A stretch of 64,000 bases of DNA from Paenibacillus sp. MMS20-IR301 (GCF_032302195.1 NZ_CP135275.1:5152001-5216000), one strand, 5' to 3'. Positions 33,355 through 41,937 are shown, counted from the first letter of the stretch. Notes: generated from the letters alone by a model not told the origin. A program made the numbers and translations.

Positions 33355-35136
33355 CTATACCCCACCGCTCAGCTTCCTTGCAACTGCCGGTGTACGGCCC
33401 TTGAAGGCAGCGCCCCGCGGGGCTGCCTCTTCCAGTCCGCTCAATACGCTGCATTCCCTGAAGGCGGCATGCCTGCAGCCTTCACAGCGGGTATGGCTGA
33501 TGCTGCCCAGCGCTTCATTAATCGCTTCCCCTGTATGCTCGTAGAACTGCGCGGCGCCGATTCTGTCATACAGCCCCGTCTTCTTCAGCAGCTCCAGCGG
33601 CTGACTCTGGATGCCGGCAATCATCAGCCGTCCGCCGTCCGCCTGCAGCTGCTTCACCAGGGAAGCCAGATTGGCTTCACCGGTAGTATCCATCAGCGGA
33701 ACCTTGCTCATGCGCAGCAGGATCACCTTGGCCTGATCCGGTCCCGGCCCCGGCATCGTATGATCGAAACGGTAGGCGGCCCCGAAGAAGAGCGGCCCCT
33801 CAACATTGTAGATTCCAATCTGCGGGCAGTCATGGCTGTCCGTTACCATATGGGCCTCAACCTTCACGGAAGCAGGATCAGGCAGTACCTTGGAGACCCT
33901 GTGGACCTCGCCCATCCGTTTCACGAAGAGAATTACCGCAAGCACCAGGCCTACCTCAACAGCCACTGTCAGATCTGCAAATACCGTCAGCAGGAACGTG
34001 ATGAACAGCACCAGCGAATCACCGGTCTTCAGCTTCAGCAGATGAAGAAATTCCTTCCGTTCACTCATGTTCCAGGCTACGACCATCAGGATCGGAGCCA
34101 TCGCCGCCAGCGGGATGCTTGAAGCATACGGTGCAAATAACAGCAGAATCAGAAATACGACAACGCCATGGATAACGCCCGAGAGCGGGGAAGCTGCACC
34201 GCTGCGGATATTCGTAGCGGTTCTGGCAATTGCACCGGTAGCTGGGATACCGCCGAAGAGCGGTGCGGCAATATTGGCGATGCCCTGGCCGACCAGCTCA
34301 CGGTTGCTGTCATGCCTGGTCCCTGACATGCCGTCAGCAACCACTGCCGACAGCAGGGATTCAATGGCACCGAGCATGGCAATGATGAAGGCCGGACGGA
34401 TCAGCAGCTTGATCTTCTCCCAGGTAATAACCGGGAAATGAAAGCTCGGCAGCGTATTGGGAATATCCCCGTAAGCCGAGCCAATCGTGGTAACCTTGCC
34501 GCTGAAGAACAGCGCGGCAATAACCGTTGCACAGAGCAGCCCGATCAGCGAGCCCGGCACCTTCGGCGCAAAGCGCATCCCCAGTATCACAACAGCCAGA
34601 CAAATGCCCGCTGTCAGGATACTGTAGAGGTTAGTAGTCGAGAGATGTGCACCGATTTCCTTCATATTATCCACGAAGCTCTCATGGCGCTCCATATCCC
34701 TCAGCCCGAGAAAGTTGGCAATCTGCCCGCTGAAAATAATCACGGCAATCCCCGCCGTGAACCCGATCGTCACCGGCTTCGGAATGAACTTGATCAGTAC
34801 CCCGAGCCGCAGGACGCCCATTACCACGAGTATAACCCCGGCCATCATTCCGGCAATCAGCAGGTTCTCATACCCGTATTCCATGGCAATGGCAAACAAA
34901 ATAGGAATAAACGCACCCGTAGGTCCGCCAATCTGAAACTTTGAACCGCCGAACAAGGAAATTAGAATACCAGCTACTATGGTTGTATAAATTCCGTACT
35001 CCGGCTTGACCCCGGAAGCAATAGCAAATGCCATCCCGAGCGGGATGGCAATTACGCCGACGATCGTCCCTGAAATGATATCCTTGCGCAGTGAAGCCAT
35101 GTTGTAGCCTTTAAATCGGCTGAGCCCAGTCATCAT
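33355..35136 (-). CDS. SulP-family anion transporter with STAS domain and Cys-rich tail
   Basis: A 593-residue SLC26/SulP transporter. An N-terminal domain with about twelve membrane segments carries the sulfate-transporter motif GLVVGVIAIPLGMAFAIASG-like sequence (residues 15-40). A cytoplasmic STAS domain follows at about 425-535 (VILLRMSKVPLMDTTGEANL). The last 55 residues hold TRCEGCRHAAFRECSVL, a three-cysteine cluster not usual for SulP proteins. Substrate could be sulfate, bicarbonate or another anion. An ArsR-family regulator gene lies 114 bp upstream on the same strand. Confidence 0.9.
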   Translation of the reverse strand: MMTGLSRFKGYNMASLRKDIISGTIVGVIAIPLGMAFAIASGVKPEYGIYTTIVAGILISLFGGSKFQIGGPTGAFIPILFAIAMEYGYENLLIAGMMAGVILVVMGVLRLGVLIKFIPKPVTIGFTAGIAVIIFSGQIANFLGLRDMERHESFVDNMKEIGAHLSTTNLYSILTAGICLAVVILGMRFAPKVPGSLIGLLCATVIAALFFSGKVTTIGSAYGDIPNTLPSFHFPVITWEKIKLLIRPAFIIAMLGAIESLLSAVVADGMSGTRHDSNRELVGQGIANIAAPLFGGIPATGAIARTATNIRSGAASPLSGVIHGVVVFLILLLFAPYASSIPLAAMAPILMVVAWNMSERKEFLHLLKLKTGDSLVLFITFLLTVFADLTVAVEVGLVLAVILFVKRMGEVHRVSKVLPDPASVKVEAHMVTDSHDCPQIGIYNVEGPLFFGAAYRFDHTMPGPGPDQAKVILLRMSKVPLMDTTGEANLASLVKQLQADGGRLMIAGIQSQPLELLKKTGLYDRIGAAQFYEHTGEAINEALGSISHTRCEGCRHAAFRECSVLSGLEEAAPRGAAFKGRTPAVARKLSGGV

Positions 35137-35250
35137 CTAACCTTCTTTTCTTTGAATATCTGATTATTTGAATATAATAATCACATTACTCCTGCCCGCT
35201 GCTCTTGTCAACGGGGGAATCTGCCCTGGCGGCACCCCGGAAGGCCGGGG

Positions 35251-35577
35251 TTATTCGCTGCGGATCCCTTCAAGCAGGGATATCGTATTCACAAGATGGT
35301 TGTCGAATATTTGTCTGGCTACTGCCAGAAGATCTTTGATCAGGGGATCGCGGAGGGCATAGATTACTGTAGTGCCTTCCTTCACACTGGTTACCACATT
35401 CTTGGCACGGAGCACGGCCAGCTGCTGGGATACGGCGGAACCCTCCGAGCCAAGGATCGCCTGCAGTTCGTTCACATTCTTCTCGCCTTCACTGAGCAGC
35501 TCCAGAATACGAATCCGCATCGGATGAGCCAGCGCCTTGAAGAATTCCGTCTTAAATTGTTGAATATCGCTGTTCAT
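35251..35577 (-). CDS. ArsR/SmtB-family transcriptional regulator
   Basis: A protein of about 108 residues with the ArsR winged helix (FFKALAHPMRIRILELLSEGEKNVNELQAIL, then GSAVSQQLAVLRAKNVVTSVKEGTTVIYAL). The metal-binding ELCVCDL cysteines of classical ArsR are absent, and the protein has no cysteine at all, so it probably senses something other than soft metals. The ATG at 35577 follows GAGGAGCAGAGG. It is probably co-transcribed with, and may regulate, the SulP gene downstream. Confidence 0.88.
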   Translation of the reverse strand: MNSDIQQFKTEFFKALAHPMRIRILELLSEGEKNVNELQAILGSEGSAVSQQLAVLRAKNVVTSVKEGTTVIYALRDPLIKDLLAVARQIFDNHLVNTISLLEGIRSE

Positions 35578-35689
35578 TGGACCTCTGCTCCTCATGCTAT
35601 ACTATACAATCTATATTATCTTAGCCTATTTAGCGGCAGGTGGCTACGCCGCTACCGCAAAATGTCAGCTCTCCGTGCACCTCACCGGT

Positions 35690-36067
35690 TCAAAAATTCA
35701 CCGGGTAGAGTCTGAGCTCCCGGGTGCGGATCTCTACAAATCCGCCCAGCGCCATCGGTTCACCAAGGCATTCAAACATAATTAAATCCCCGCCCAGCCG
35801 CAGATAACCGGTGCCGTCCTCCTCGATATTCTCCAGTATCCCCGTGAGTATGACCGCTTCACCGTCCATGCGGATCTTGAAAGTGCTGCTGCCGGCCGGT
35901 ATAATATCAACCCATCTCATGAACAGCGGGGGCAGCTCAAATTCCACTGCACAGGTCTCCCCGGCAGCTCCGGAGGCGCCGCACCAGATCCCCCTGCCTT
36001 CACCAAACTCTGAGGCAAACCGGATCTCATCCTTCTTAAGGCCCGCTGCAAGTATGTTAATATTCAT
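35690..36067 (-). CDS. Hypothetical protein
   Basis: About 125 residues from the ATG at 36067, which has GGAG 9 nt upstream. The open frame extends further upstream (to 36208) but that part is not protein-like. The sequence is beta-rich and acidic (IRFASEFGEGRGIWCGASGAAGETCAVEFELPP, ending in REIRTRELRLYPVNF-like strands), and soluble. I do not recognise a family. It stands alone between arsR and the aminotransferase gene, on the same strand. Confidence 0.7.
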   Translation of the reverse strand: MNINILAAGLKKDEIRFASEFGEGRGIWCGASGAAGETCAVEFELPPLFMRWVDIIPAGSSTFKIRMDGEAVILTGILENIEEDGTGYLRLGGDLIMFECLGEPMALGGFVEIRTRELRLYPVNF

Positions 36068-36212
36068 CTTCATTAGCTCCATCATCAATGTTATAACGCC
36101 CATTATACATGACATACGGCTGCGGGACATATTGTGTATGTGAAAAGCGTATGACAGCATCGCGGTTACATGTCCTGTAATGCTTGGGATACTGCGTAAG
36201 CAATGCAAACAG

Positions 36213-36248
36213 GGATGCTGCGGCAGCCGTCAGGACTGCCGGGCATCC
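36213..36248 (-). terminator. Probable terminator after the aminotransferase gene
   Basis: GGATGCTGCGGCAG pairs with CTGCCGGGCATCC; only a short T-run follows on the minus strand. Confidence 0.5.
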
Positions 36249-36279
36249 CCGGGGTGTAGCTATAATCAGCAGCTTGTTA

Positions 36280-37467
36280 TTATAACGCCTTCGGGTGAAA
36301 GATCCCCAGCCGGGCAATCCGCTCCACTGCCTCCGCCAGCCGGGCTTCATCACTGACCAGTCCTACCCGGACGTAACCTTCACCGTAAGCACCAAAACCG
36401 ATCCCCGGCGCCACTACCACATGCGCCTTATCCAGCAGCAGGCTGGCGAAGCTCTCCGAGGTATAGCCTTTTGGGACGGGAAGCCAGGCAAAGAAGGAGC
36501 CGCCCGGAGCTTCTGCCTCCCAGCCGATGTTGTGCAGGCCTTGAATCAGCAGGTTACGGCGTGCTTCATAACGGGCTACATTCTCCTCTACCGGAGTCTG
36601 GGGGCCAAGAAGTGCTGCCCTCGCTGCCTCCTGGACTGCACCGAACAGACTGACGTACATGTGATCCTGCAGCAGGTTGATGCTCTCAATTACACTGGCA
36701 TTGCCTACAGCAAAGGCGACACGCCAGCCGGCCATATTGTAGGTTTTGGATAGGGTGTAGATCTCGATACCCTGGGCTTTGGCACCCGGTGTCTGCAGAT
36801 AGCTCAGCGGCTTCTGCCCTTCATACCCGATAGCGGCATAGGCGAAATCATGCACCACACAAATATTATGCCTGGATGCGAACTGCACCGTTTCCGCGAA
36901 GAACTCCCCGGTAGCAACAGCGCCGGTTGGATTATTCGGGTAATTCAGGAACATCAGCTTGGCTTTCGCAGCGGTTTCAAGGCCAATGCTGCTATAATCG
37001 GGCAGAAAAGCATGCTCTGCCGTCAGCGGCATCATCTCCATCTCCGCGCGGGCCAGTGCAATTCCTGACCAGTAGTCCGGATAGCCGGGATCAGGCACGA
37101 GCGCCGTATCTCCCGGATTAAGCAGACACTGGACCACCTCAACCAGCCCGGTCTTGCCGCCGAACAAAACCGCCACCTCACGGTCCGGGTCAAGCTCTAC
37201 GCCATATTCCCGGCTGTAGAATTCAGCTGCCGCTTCCTTCAGATACCTGTACCCGCGAAACGGCGGATACCTGTGGTTCTGAGGATCGGCCCCGGCTGTC
37301 TGCAGTGCTTCAACAATATGGGCCGGGGTAGGCAAATCCGGATTCCCCTGCCCCAGATTGATTACATCATGCCCCCCGGCGGCAACCGCACCTGCTCTGG
37401 CAACAAGTGCAGCGAAGAACTGCCCCGGCAGGGACTTCAGCAGTTCTGAAGGTTCAAACAAGTTCAC
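36280..37467 (-). CDS. mtnE: PLP-dependent aminotransferase, MtnE-like
   Basis: A 395-residue class I aminotransferase. The sequence INLGQGNPDLPTPAHIVEAL, LVPDPGYPDYWSGI, FLNYPNNPTGAVAT and the lysine segment YTLSKTYNMAGWR closely resemble MtnE (YkrV) of the methionine salvage pathway, which makes methionine from 4-methylthio-2-oxobutyrate. Support comes from an MtnU-like amidase at 39125; the two genes are neighbours in Bacillus subtilis. It starts with GTG after GAGGGTGAG. No SAM riboswitch was seen upstream. A general aromatic or aspartate aminotransferase role remains possible. Confidence 0.82.
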   Translation of the reverse strand: MNLFEPSELLKSLPGQFFAALVARAGAVAAGGHDVINLGQGNPDLPTPAHIVEALQTAGADPQNHRYPPFRGYRYLKEAAAEFYSREYGVELDPDREVAVLFGGKTGLVEVVQCLLNPGDTALVPDPGYPDYWSGIALARAEMEMMPLTAEHAFLPDYSSIGLETAAKAKLMFLNYPNNPTGAVATGEFFAETVQFASRHNICVVHDFAYAAIGYEGQKPLSYLQTPGAKAQGIEIYTLSKTYNMAGWRVAFAVGNASVIESINLLQDHMYVSLFGAVQEAARAALLGPQTPVEENVARYEARRNLLIQGLHNIGWEAEAPGGSFFAWLPVPKGYTSESFASLLLDKAHVVVAPGIGFGAYGEGYVRVGLVSDEARLAEAVERIARLGIFHPKAL

Positions 37468-37545
37468 TGGCAGCTCACCCTCTTCGTTTCGGATTCAGCA
37501 GCTTATCCTTCAGGGCTGGTTCAGTTCGAGCCAGCGGCTCAACGT

Positions 37546-37842
37546 TTATCTGCTCAGCTCTTCAGCATTATACAGCTTAACATCAAGCGGCGCAGTCAGG
37601 AATTCTCCTGCCTTGGCGGCAAAACCGGTAAAGTGTGCGCTCGTGTTGTGAGCCGCTACAGCTGCCTGATCACGCCAGGCTTCAACCATGATGTAGGTAT
37701 TTCCGCCGCCGGCATGCTTGTACAGCTCATATGACAAATTGCCTTCTTCTTCATGGGTTGCAGCAACCAGCGACTTCGCCGTTTCAAGGAACTCATCCTC
37801 GCGCGCCGGATTTACCTGAAGCAATGCATGAATAATAATCAT
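37546..37842 (-). CDS. Putative quinol monooxygenase (ABM family, YgiN-like)
   Basis: A protein of about 98 residues of the ABM fold: MIIIHALLQVNPAREDEFLE, the EGNLSYELYKHAGGGNTYIMVEAWRD core and a C-terminal FLTAPLDVKLYN strand match YgiN-type quinol monooxygenases. The ATG at 37842 follows CAGGAGG. It is downstream of a nitroreductase gene and a MarR gene on the same strand, a grouping seen in quinone and electrophile detoxification clusters (an inference). Confidence 0.85.
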   Translation of the reverse strand: MIIIHALLQVNPAREDEFLETAKSLVAATHEEEGNLSYELYKHAGGGNTYIMVEAWRDQAAVAAHNTSAHFTGFAAKAGEFLTAPLDVKLYNAEELSR

Positions 37843-37911
37843 TAGTATTCCTCCTGAAATGTAGTAGAGCACCGCTTTCTGCGATTGGTCCGCAGTTCGT
37901 TCAACTTCTGC

Positions 37912-38547
37912 TTATTTCCACTGGGCAACGGTGTCAACCGGCAGGCGTACCGACGCATAACCTGCATCAACCGCTTTACCAATCGAGATCAGCATAACCG
38001 GAATGTAACGTTCCTTGTCCATATCGAACAATTCAGCAATCTGATCCTTTTCGAAGCCGCCGATAGCATTTGTATCATAGCCGTGTGCACGGGCAGCCAG
38101 CATCAGCTGCATGGAGACCAGTCCGCCGTCGATCATTACGGTTTCTCTGTTCACCGCTGCCGGCAGATTGGCAAAATGGGCACCCAGCGCGGTCAGCTGT
38201 CTTTCTTTTACCTCAGCAGGCATCAGTCCGCGTTCTACCGCTGTTCCATAGATTTCTTCAGCATAATCAAAATTGTTCAAGTCGCCGAATACCGCAATCA
38301 TCGCAGCAGAGGTTTCTACCTGAAGCTGATTGAATTTGGCAATAGTGGCCAGCTTGGCTTTGGCTTCCGGACTTTCAATGATCAGGAAACGCCAAGGCTG
38401 CATATTTACAGAGGAAGGGGCCAGTGTGGCTTCGCTCAGAATTTCGGTCATTTCCTCTTTGCTGATTTTGACAGCTGTATCATATTTGCGAATTGAGCGG
38501 CGTCCTGTAATAATGCTGGTGAAGTCGTTGGTTCTGGTTGTGTTCAT
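37912..38547 (-). CDS. Nitroreductase-family protein (FMN-dependent)
   Basis: A 211-residue protein with the nitroreductase signature RRSIRKYDTAVKISKEEMTEILSEATLAPSSVNMQPWRFLII at the N-terminus and the FMN-contact IGGFEKDQIAELFD near the end. Family members reduce quinones, nitroaromatics or azo dyes with NAD(P)H. It lies between the ABM monooxygenase gene and the MarR regulator gene on the same strand. AAGGAG sits 10 nt upstream of the ATG. Confidence 0.92.
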   Translation of the reverse strand: MNTTRTNDFTSIITGRRSIRKYDTAVKISKEEMTEILSEATLAPSSVNMQPWRFLIIESPEAKAKLATIAKFNQLQVETSAAMIAVFGDLNNFDYAEEIYGTAVERGLMPAEVKERQLTALGAHFANLPAAVNRETVMIDGGLVSMQLMLAARAHGYDTNAIGGFEKDQIAELFDMDKERYIPVMLISIGKAVDAGYASVRLPVDTVAQWK

Positions 38548-38586
38548 GAATAATAAGCTCCTTTATAGTTTGATTATAGGTGAAGG

Positions 38587-39015
38587 CTACAGTAAATTAA
38601 TATTATGCTGCAGCCGGGCAAGCATCTCTGCCAGTTCTTTGCGTTCCTGTCCGCTGAATCCGGTGAGCAGATCGCTGATGAATCTTGTCTTCTCCTCCCG
38701 GTAAGCATTAATATGCTCCCGCCCCTGATCTGTCAGGGAGACGAGGGTGACCCTGTTATCCGCAGGATTATTCCGGCGGGCAATCATCCCGCTTTCCTCA
38801 AGCCCGCGCAAATGGCGGGTGACCGCAGCGGCGTCGATCTCGACTGTTTTTTGCAGCGAAATCTGGCTGATCTCAGCCGTTTTGTACAGCTCTTGCAGCA
38901 GACGGAAACGGGTAGGCGTAATGCCGGCACAACGCTCGAATTTCGGGCTGATACCTTTATGCAGCGCCTGCAGCAGCTCGAAGATCAAATCTTCGTCGGG
39001 CAGATATTCAGTCAA
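38587..39015 (-). CDS. MarR-family regulator of the nitroreductase cluster
   Basis: A 142-residue winged-helix repressor. It shows RFRLLQELYKTAEISQISLQKTVEIDAAAVTRHLRGLEESGMI for the HTH and a DNR-type wing (NPADNRVTLVSLT). It starts with TTG at 39015, after AAGGGGG. The gene is first in a run with the nitroreductase and the monooxygenase, so autoregulation and control of those genes is likely. Cys29 in ERCAGITPTR is a possible redox sensor, an inference only. Confidence 0.88.
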   Translation of the reverse strand: MTEYLPDEDLIFELLQALHKGISPKFERCAGITPTRFRLLQELYKTAEISQISLQKTVEIDAAAVTRHLRGLEESGMIARRNNPADNRVTLVSLTDQGREHINAYREEKTRFISDLLTGFSGQERKELAEMLARLQHNINLL

Positions 39016-39066
39016 AATTAACCCCCTTACGCAAATAGATTGTGCAAAATCTTTTTGACAAAATCC

Positions 39067-39095
39067 ACTTTACACCGAAATCATTGACCCGTCAA
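39067..39095 (-). promoter_or_regulatory. Sigma-A promoter for the marR-nitroreductase cluster
   Basis: On the minus strand TTGACG and TAAAGT are 17 nt apart, about 50 nt upstream of the TTG start. The opposite strand carries TTGACA at 39055-39060, which may serve the divergent amidase gene. Confidence 0.65.
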
Positions 39096-39124
39096 CTAAT
39101 TTAAAATTCCAGAGGAGAGATTGT

Positions 39125-39904
39125 ATGAAAATAGCGCTGATCCAGCTCGATATAGCATTTGGCAATCCGGAGGTGAATTATGCTGCGGCAGAACGCAAAA
39201 TCCGCGAAGCCGCCGCGGGTAACCCCGACTGCATTCTCCTTCCTGAATTGTGGACGACCGGCTATGATCTGACCCGCCTCGATGACATTGCGGACGACGG
39301 GGGCAGCACTACAGCAGCTTTGATCTCCGGCTTAGCCCGGGAATACAGCGTCAATATCGTGGCTGGCTCAGTCGCGGTGAGGGGGGATGCCGGCATTACC
39401 AACACCATGCTCGTATTTGACCGTACCGGCGCACCTGCCGGAGAATACAGCAAGCTGCATCTCTTCAAGCTTATGGATGAGCATCACTACCTGCAGCCCG
39501 GCTCAGCCAAAGGATTGTTCGAGCTGGACGGGACACTATGCGCCGGACTGATCTGCTATGACATCCGCTTCCCGGAATGGGTGCGGGTCCACACGGCCGC
39601 CGGGGCCGGAGTATTGTTCGTCAGCGCAGAGTGGCCGCTGCCCCGCTTGTCCCACTGGCGGGCGCTGCTGATCAGCCGGGCCATTGAGAACCAGTGCTAC
39701 GTTGTGGCCTGCAACCGGGCCGGTGCTGATCCGGCGAACACTTTTGGCGGACATTCCATGATCATTGATCCTTGGGGCGAGATTGTGTGCGAGGCCGCCG
39801 GGGACGAAGATATTCTGTACGGTGAGCTTAACCTTGCCATGGTGCAGGACGTGCGCCGGCAAATACCGGTCTTCGCCGACAGACGGCCGGAGCTGTACAG
39901 GTAA
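39125..39904 (+). CDS. mtnU: Carbon-nitrogen hydrolase, MtnU-like
   Basis: A 259-residue nitrilase-superfamily amidase. The catalytic triad is visible: Glu41 (LLPELWTTGYD), Lys110 (YSKLHLF) and Cys144 (LICYDIRFPEW). The sequence resembles MtnU (YkrU), which is linked to methionine salvage and proposed to hydrolyse 2-oxo acid amides such as alpha-ketoglutaramate. AGAGGAGAG precedes the ATG. It is divergent from the marR cluster and about 1.7 kb from the mtnE-like gene. Confidence 0.85.
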   Translation: MKIALIQLDIAFGNPEVNYAAAERKIREAAAGNPDCILLPELWTTGYDLTRLDDIADDGGSTTAALISGLAREYSVNIVAGSVAVRGDAGITNTMLVFDRTGAPAGEYSKLHLFKLMDEHHYLQPGSAKGLFELDGTLCAGLICYDIRFPEWVRVHTAAGAGVLFVSAEWPLPRLSHWRALLISRAIENQCYVVACNRAGADPANTFGGHSMIIDPWGEIVCEAAGDEDILYGELNLAMVQDVRRQIPVFADRRPELYR

Positions 39905-40024
39905 TTGGTCATTGGTGACTGAGGTGATGAGGACTAGGCGTGAAGAGGGACGAGATTGTCTGGAGGGGTTGGGGATGAGTAGCTAGGTAGGGCGGGTGGC
40001 GAAGGTAGCGTGTAAATCGATGTC

Positions 40025-40150
40025 TGGGGAACTTGTGCACCTATTTTCCTTTCATCGCCCGCTTTTGGTGATATTAGGGGCACTTGTGCCCTTAATTTCC
40101 TTTTATCGCCCGCTTTCGGCGATATCAGGGGCACTTGTGCCCCTGATTTC
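40025..40150. repeat. Tandem repeat, 50-51 bp period, about 2.5 copies
   Basis: The unit runs GGGGCACTTGTGCCC, then TTAATTTCCTTTTATCGCCC and GCTTTCGGCGATATCA. ACTTGTGC recurs at 40031, 40082 and 40132. Each unit includes the palindrome GGGCACTTGTGCCC (imperfect in the first), so every copy can form a hairpin. Confidence 0.85.
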
Positions 40151-40287
40151 TGCTTTCTGTTCCGGCCAGATTGCGGCGATTCAAAAACTCCATTTAAGTA
40201 CGCCGGAATGTCATTTCGGAGTGGAATATAGAGGAAGAAACACTAACCACCCGATTCAAATGCGTACACCGTCTGGCGCACACTTCA

Positions 40288-40426
40288 GGTAATTTGGGTA
40301 ATTTGGGTAATTTAGCTAATTTAAGGATTTTGGTTACTTGAGAGACTAGGGGCACTCGGGAGACACTTGGTAACTTTGAGGTGCTTTGGGTGCTTTGGGT
40401 GCTTTGGGTGCTTTGGGTGCTTTCGG
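40288..40426. repeat. Two blocks of 9-bp direct repeats
   Basis: GGTAATTTG-type units occur about four times at 40288-40323, and TGCTTTGGG-type units five times at 40382-40426. The intervening sequence (TTACTTGAG, GGCACTCGG and similar) looks like decayed units of the same 9-bp period. Confidence 0.85.
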
Positions 40427-40475
40427 ATTCTTCAGTTACTTTGAACACTTCGGGTACTTGGGTGGATTGGAGACT

Positions 40476-40658
40476 ACGGACACCACAGCTCTTATCAGCC
40501 CATTATTGCTCCACTTGACAAGTTTGCGGACACCATGGCCCTTATCCGCCACTTTTTATGTGCCAGCACCACTTTTCCGGCGAAATAACGGCGCTGGTGT
40601 CCGTCTAGGCGTGCATTCAGGCGCTTTTCCACATCTTAACGCCTCTCCTGTCCGTAAG
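40476..40658 (+). repeat. GGAC-module intergenic element, copy 2
   Basis: Modules are at 40476-40500 and 40526-40550 (GGACACCA..GC.CTTAT, direct) and at 40581-40604 and 40636-40658 (AACG.C.CT..TGTCCGT, inverted). Between the second and third modules CACCACTTTTCCGG matches copies 1 and 3. Terminal inverted repeats were not found. Confidence 0.75.
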
Positions 40659-40907
40659 CCTAAATTATTTACTTGAAAACCGGCGCATGACTGTCTACTT
40701 TATTGATTGAAATCTGCTTTTGCCCTTCATTTGCCCAAACGCCTGTTTCGCACGATTTCCGGGACACTTTTCCACTTCATCTGTTCCAAACAGTAGCGGC
40801 AGTAGCGTCAAAAAGTTAGTGTAAAAGAGCAGAAGTTACTCCACCGGAGCGGTAGCCTACTCAATTGCTCTTCCCTCTATTCCGTGGCTCAGCTTCTACA
40901 ACACAGC

Positions 40908-40941
40908 AAAAAAGTGCAGATCCATTCAGCCGTCTGCACTT
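40908..40941 (-). terminator. Terminator for lipL
   Basis: AAGTGCAGA pairs with TCTGCACTT, followed by TTTTTT on the minus strand, about 110 bp beyond the lipL stop codon. Confidence 0.8.
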
Positions 40942-41049
40942 ACCCGCATTCACATTCACTCACCCGTACTGTATACCCAAACCTCAACCTTCAAACCTTA
41001 TTCCACTCTCCTCTGCGCACAGCACAGCAAGCTCCGCCGCGCGCAGTAA

Positions 41050-41937
41050 TCAGCGCGCGTACCGCTCGCGCAGCACGCGCGCCGCCTCCAGCACCCGCGG
41101 GTCGCTGTACCGGAGGCGGAAGCCGGTCTCCTGCTGCACAAGTGCAGCAGGCTTCAACCGGGTGCCCCGGCGGGCAGCCGCCTGCCGGATGCCCTCGGCG
41201 AATACGGCGGCCGAAGCCGGGCCGCCAAGCTCACCGAGGGCAGCGATAGTCTCTGGACGCACCCGCGGGTAGTCCAGAGACTCATCCCCGGCCGCAGCTT
41301 CTGCATAGAAGCTGCGGATAAGTTCTCCGCGCTCCAGGCCGGAGCCGGATACGACCACGAACGCGTGAACGAAGTACGCGCTGCTCTGCCTCCGCTGGGC
41401 GATACCGCAGAATTTGCGCCCGCCGATGGACAGGTCGAAGTCTCCGGGACAGTACGACCCGGTGACTTCCTCGGCGCGGACGAACGCCGCTGCCTGGGGA
41501 TGGCTTACGGCTACCGCCTCAGTAATCAGCGCAGCCAGCAGCCGGAAGTCATCGTGAAAGTCCAGCTTACCCGCAGGCTTAGGGAGCAGCAGAGAGACGT
41601 TGACGATTCCGGCATCCAGCGGCACCGCAGCGCCGCCGGAATGCCGGACCGCCGTGCGCATTCCCTGCCGCTCAAGGGCCGCCATCGCTTCTGCGGCACG
41701 GGGCAGCCTGCTGTCCCGCAGCCCCAGGGCTACACCGCCCGGGTGCATCCATAGATGCAGCACCGGAGCAATCACTCCCGCTCCGACATCACGGCAGAGC
41801 ACCTCTTCGAAGGCGAACGGCAGGAGCATATCCTGAGCTGACTCTGCGTCCCCTTCCAAATGCGTGAAGAGGATCATCTCTCCGGGCAGCCCGCCCGCTG
41901 CTCCATGACCAAGCACAGTATAAGGCTCAAATCTCAT
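41050..41937 (-). CDS. lipL: Octanoyl-[GcvH]:protein N-octanoyltransferase (LipL family)
   Basis: A biotin/lipoate A/B ligase-fold protein. It carries HSGGAAVPLDAGIVNVSLL and the active-site segment GSYCPGDFDLSIGGRKFCGIAQRR, whose first Cys is the acyl-thioester nucleophile of LipL/LipM. LipL moves octanoyl or lipoyl groups from GcvH to the E2 subunits of 2-oxoacid dehydrogenases. I prefer the ATG at 41937, preceded by AGGAAG and aligning with the known LipL N-terminus; the frame is open to an ATG at 42066 (338 residues), whose extra segment has no clear ribosome site. GC is very high at the 3' end. Confidence 0.85.
   Translation of the reverse strand: MRFEPYTVLGHGAAGGLPGEMILFTHLEGDAESAQDMLLPFAFEEVLCRDVGAGVIAPVLHLWMHPGGVALGLRDSRLPRAAEAMAALERQGMRTAVRHSGGAAVPLDAGIVNVSLLLPKPAGKLDFHDDFRLLAALITEAVAVSHPQAAAFVRAEEVTGSYCPGDFDLSIGGRKFCGIAQRRQSSAYFVHAFVVVSGSGLERGELIRSFYAEAAAGDESLDYPRVRPETIAALGELGGPASAAVFAEGIRQAAARRGTRLKPAALVQQETGFRLRYSDPRVLEAARVLRERYAR

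Larger units (their letters stand above)
39905..41049. other. Gene-free repeat-rich stretch
   Basis: 1.1 kb without a credible gene. It contains a 50-51-bp tandem repeat (40025-40150), two blocks of 9-bp repeats (40288-40323, 40382-40426), copy 2 of the GGAC-module element (40476-40658), and a terminator for lipL (40908-40941). Open frames here follow the repeats and are low-complexity. Nothing else was recognised at 40661-40900. Confidence 0.7.

Noticed and set aside
37468..37545. SAM riboswitch or T-box upstream of the MtnE-like gene
   Set aside because: The gap is only 78 bp and shows no S-box core or T-box sequence; just a small GAGCC/GGCTC hairpin.
40025..40426. CRISPR-like array
   Set aside because: The repeats are head-to-tail tandem with no unique spacers, and there is no cas gene in the window.
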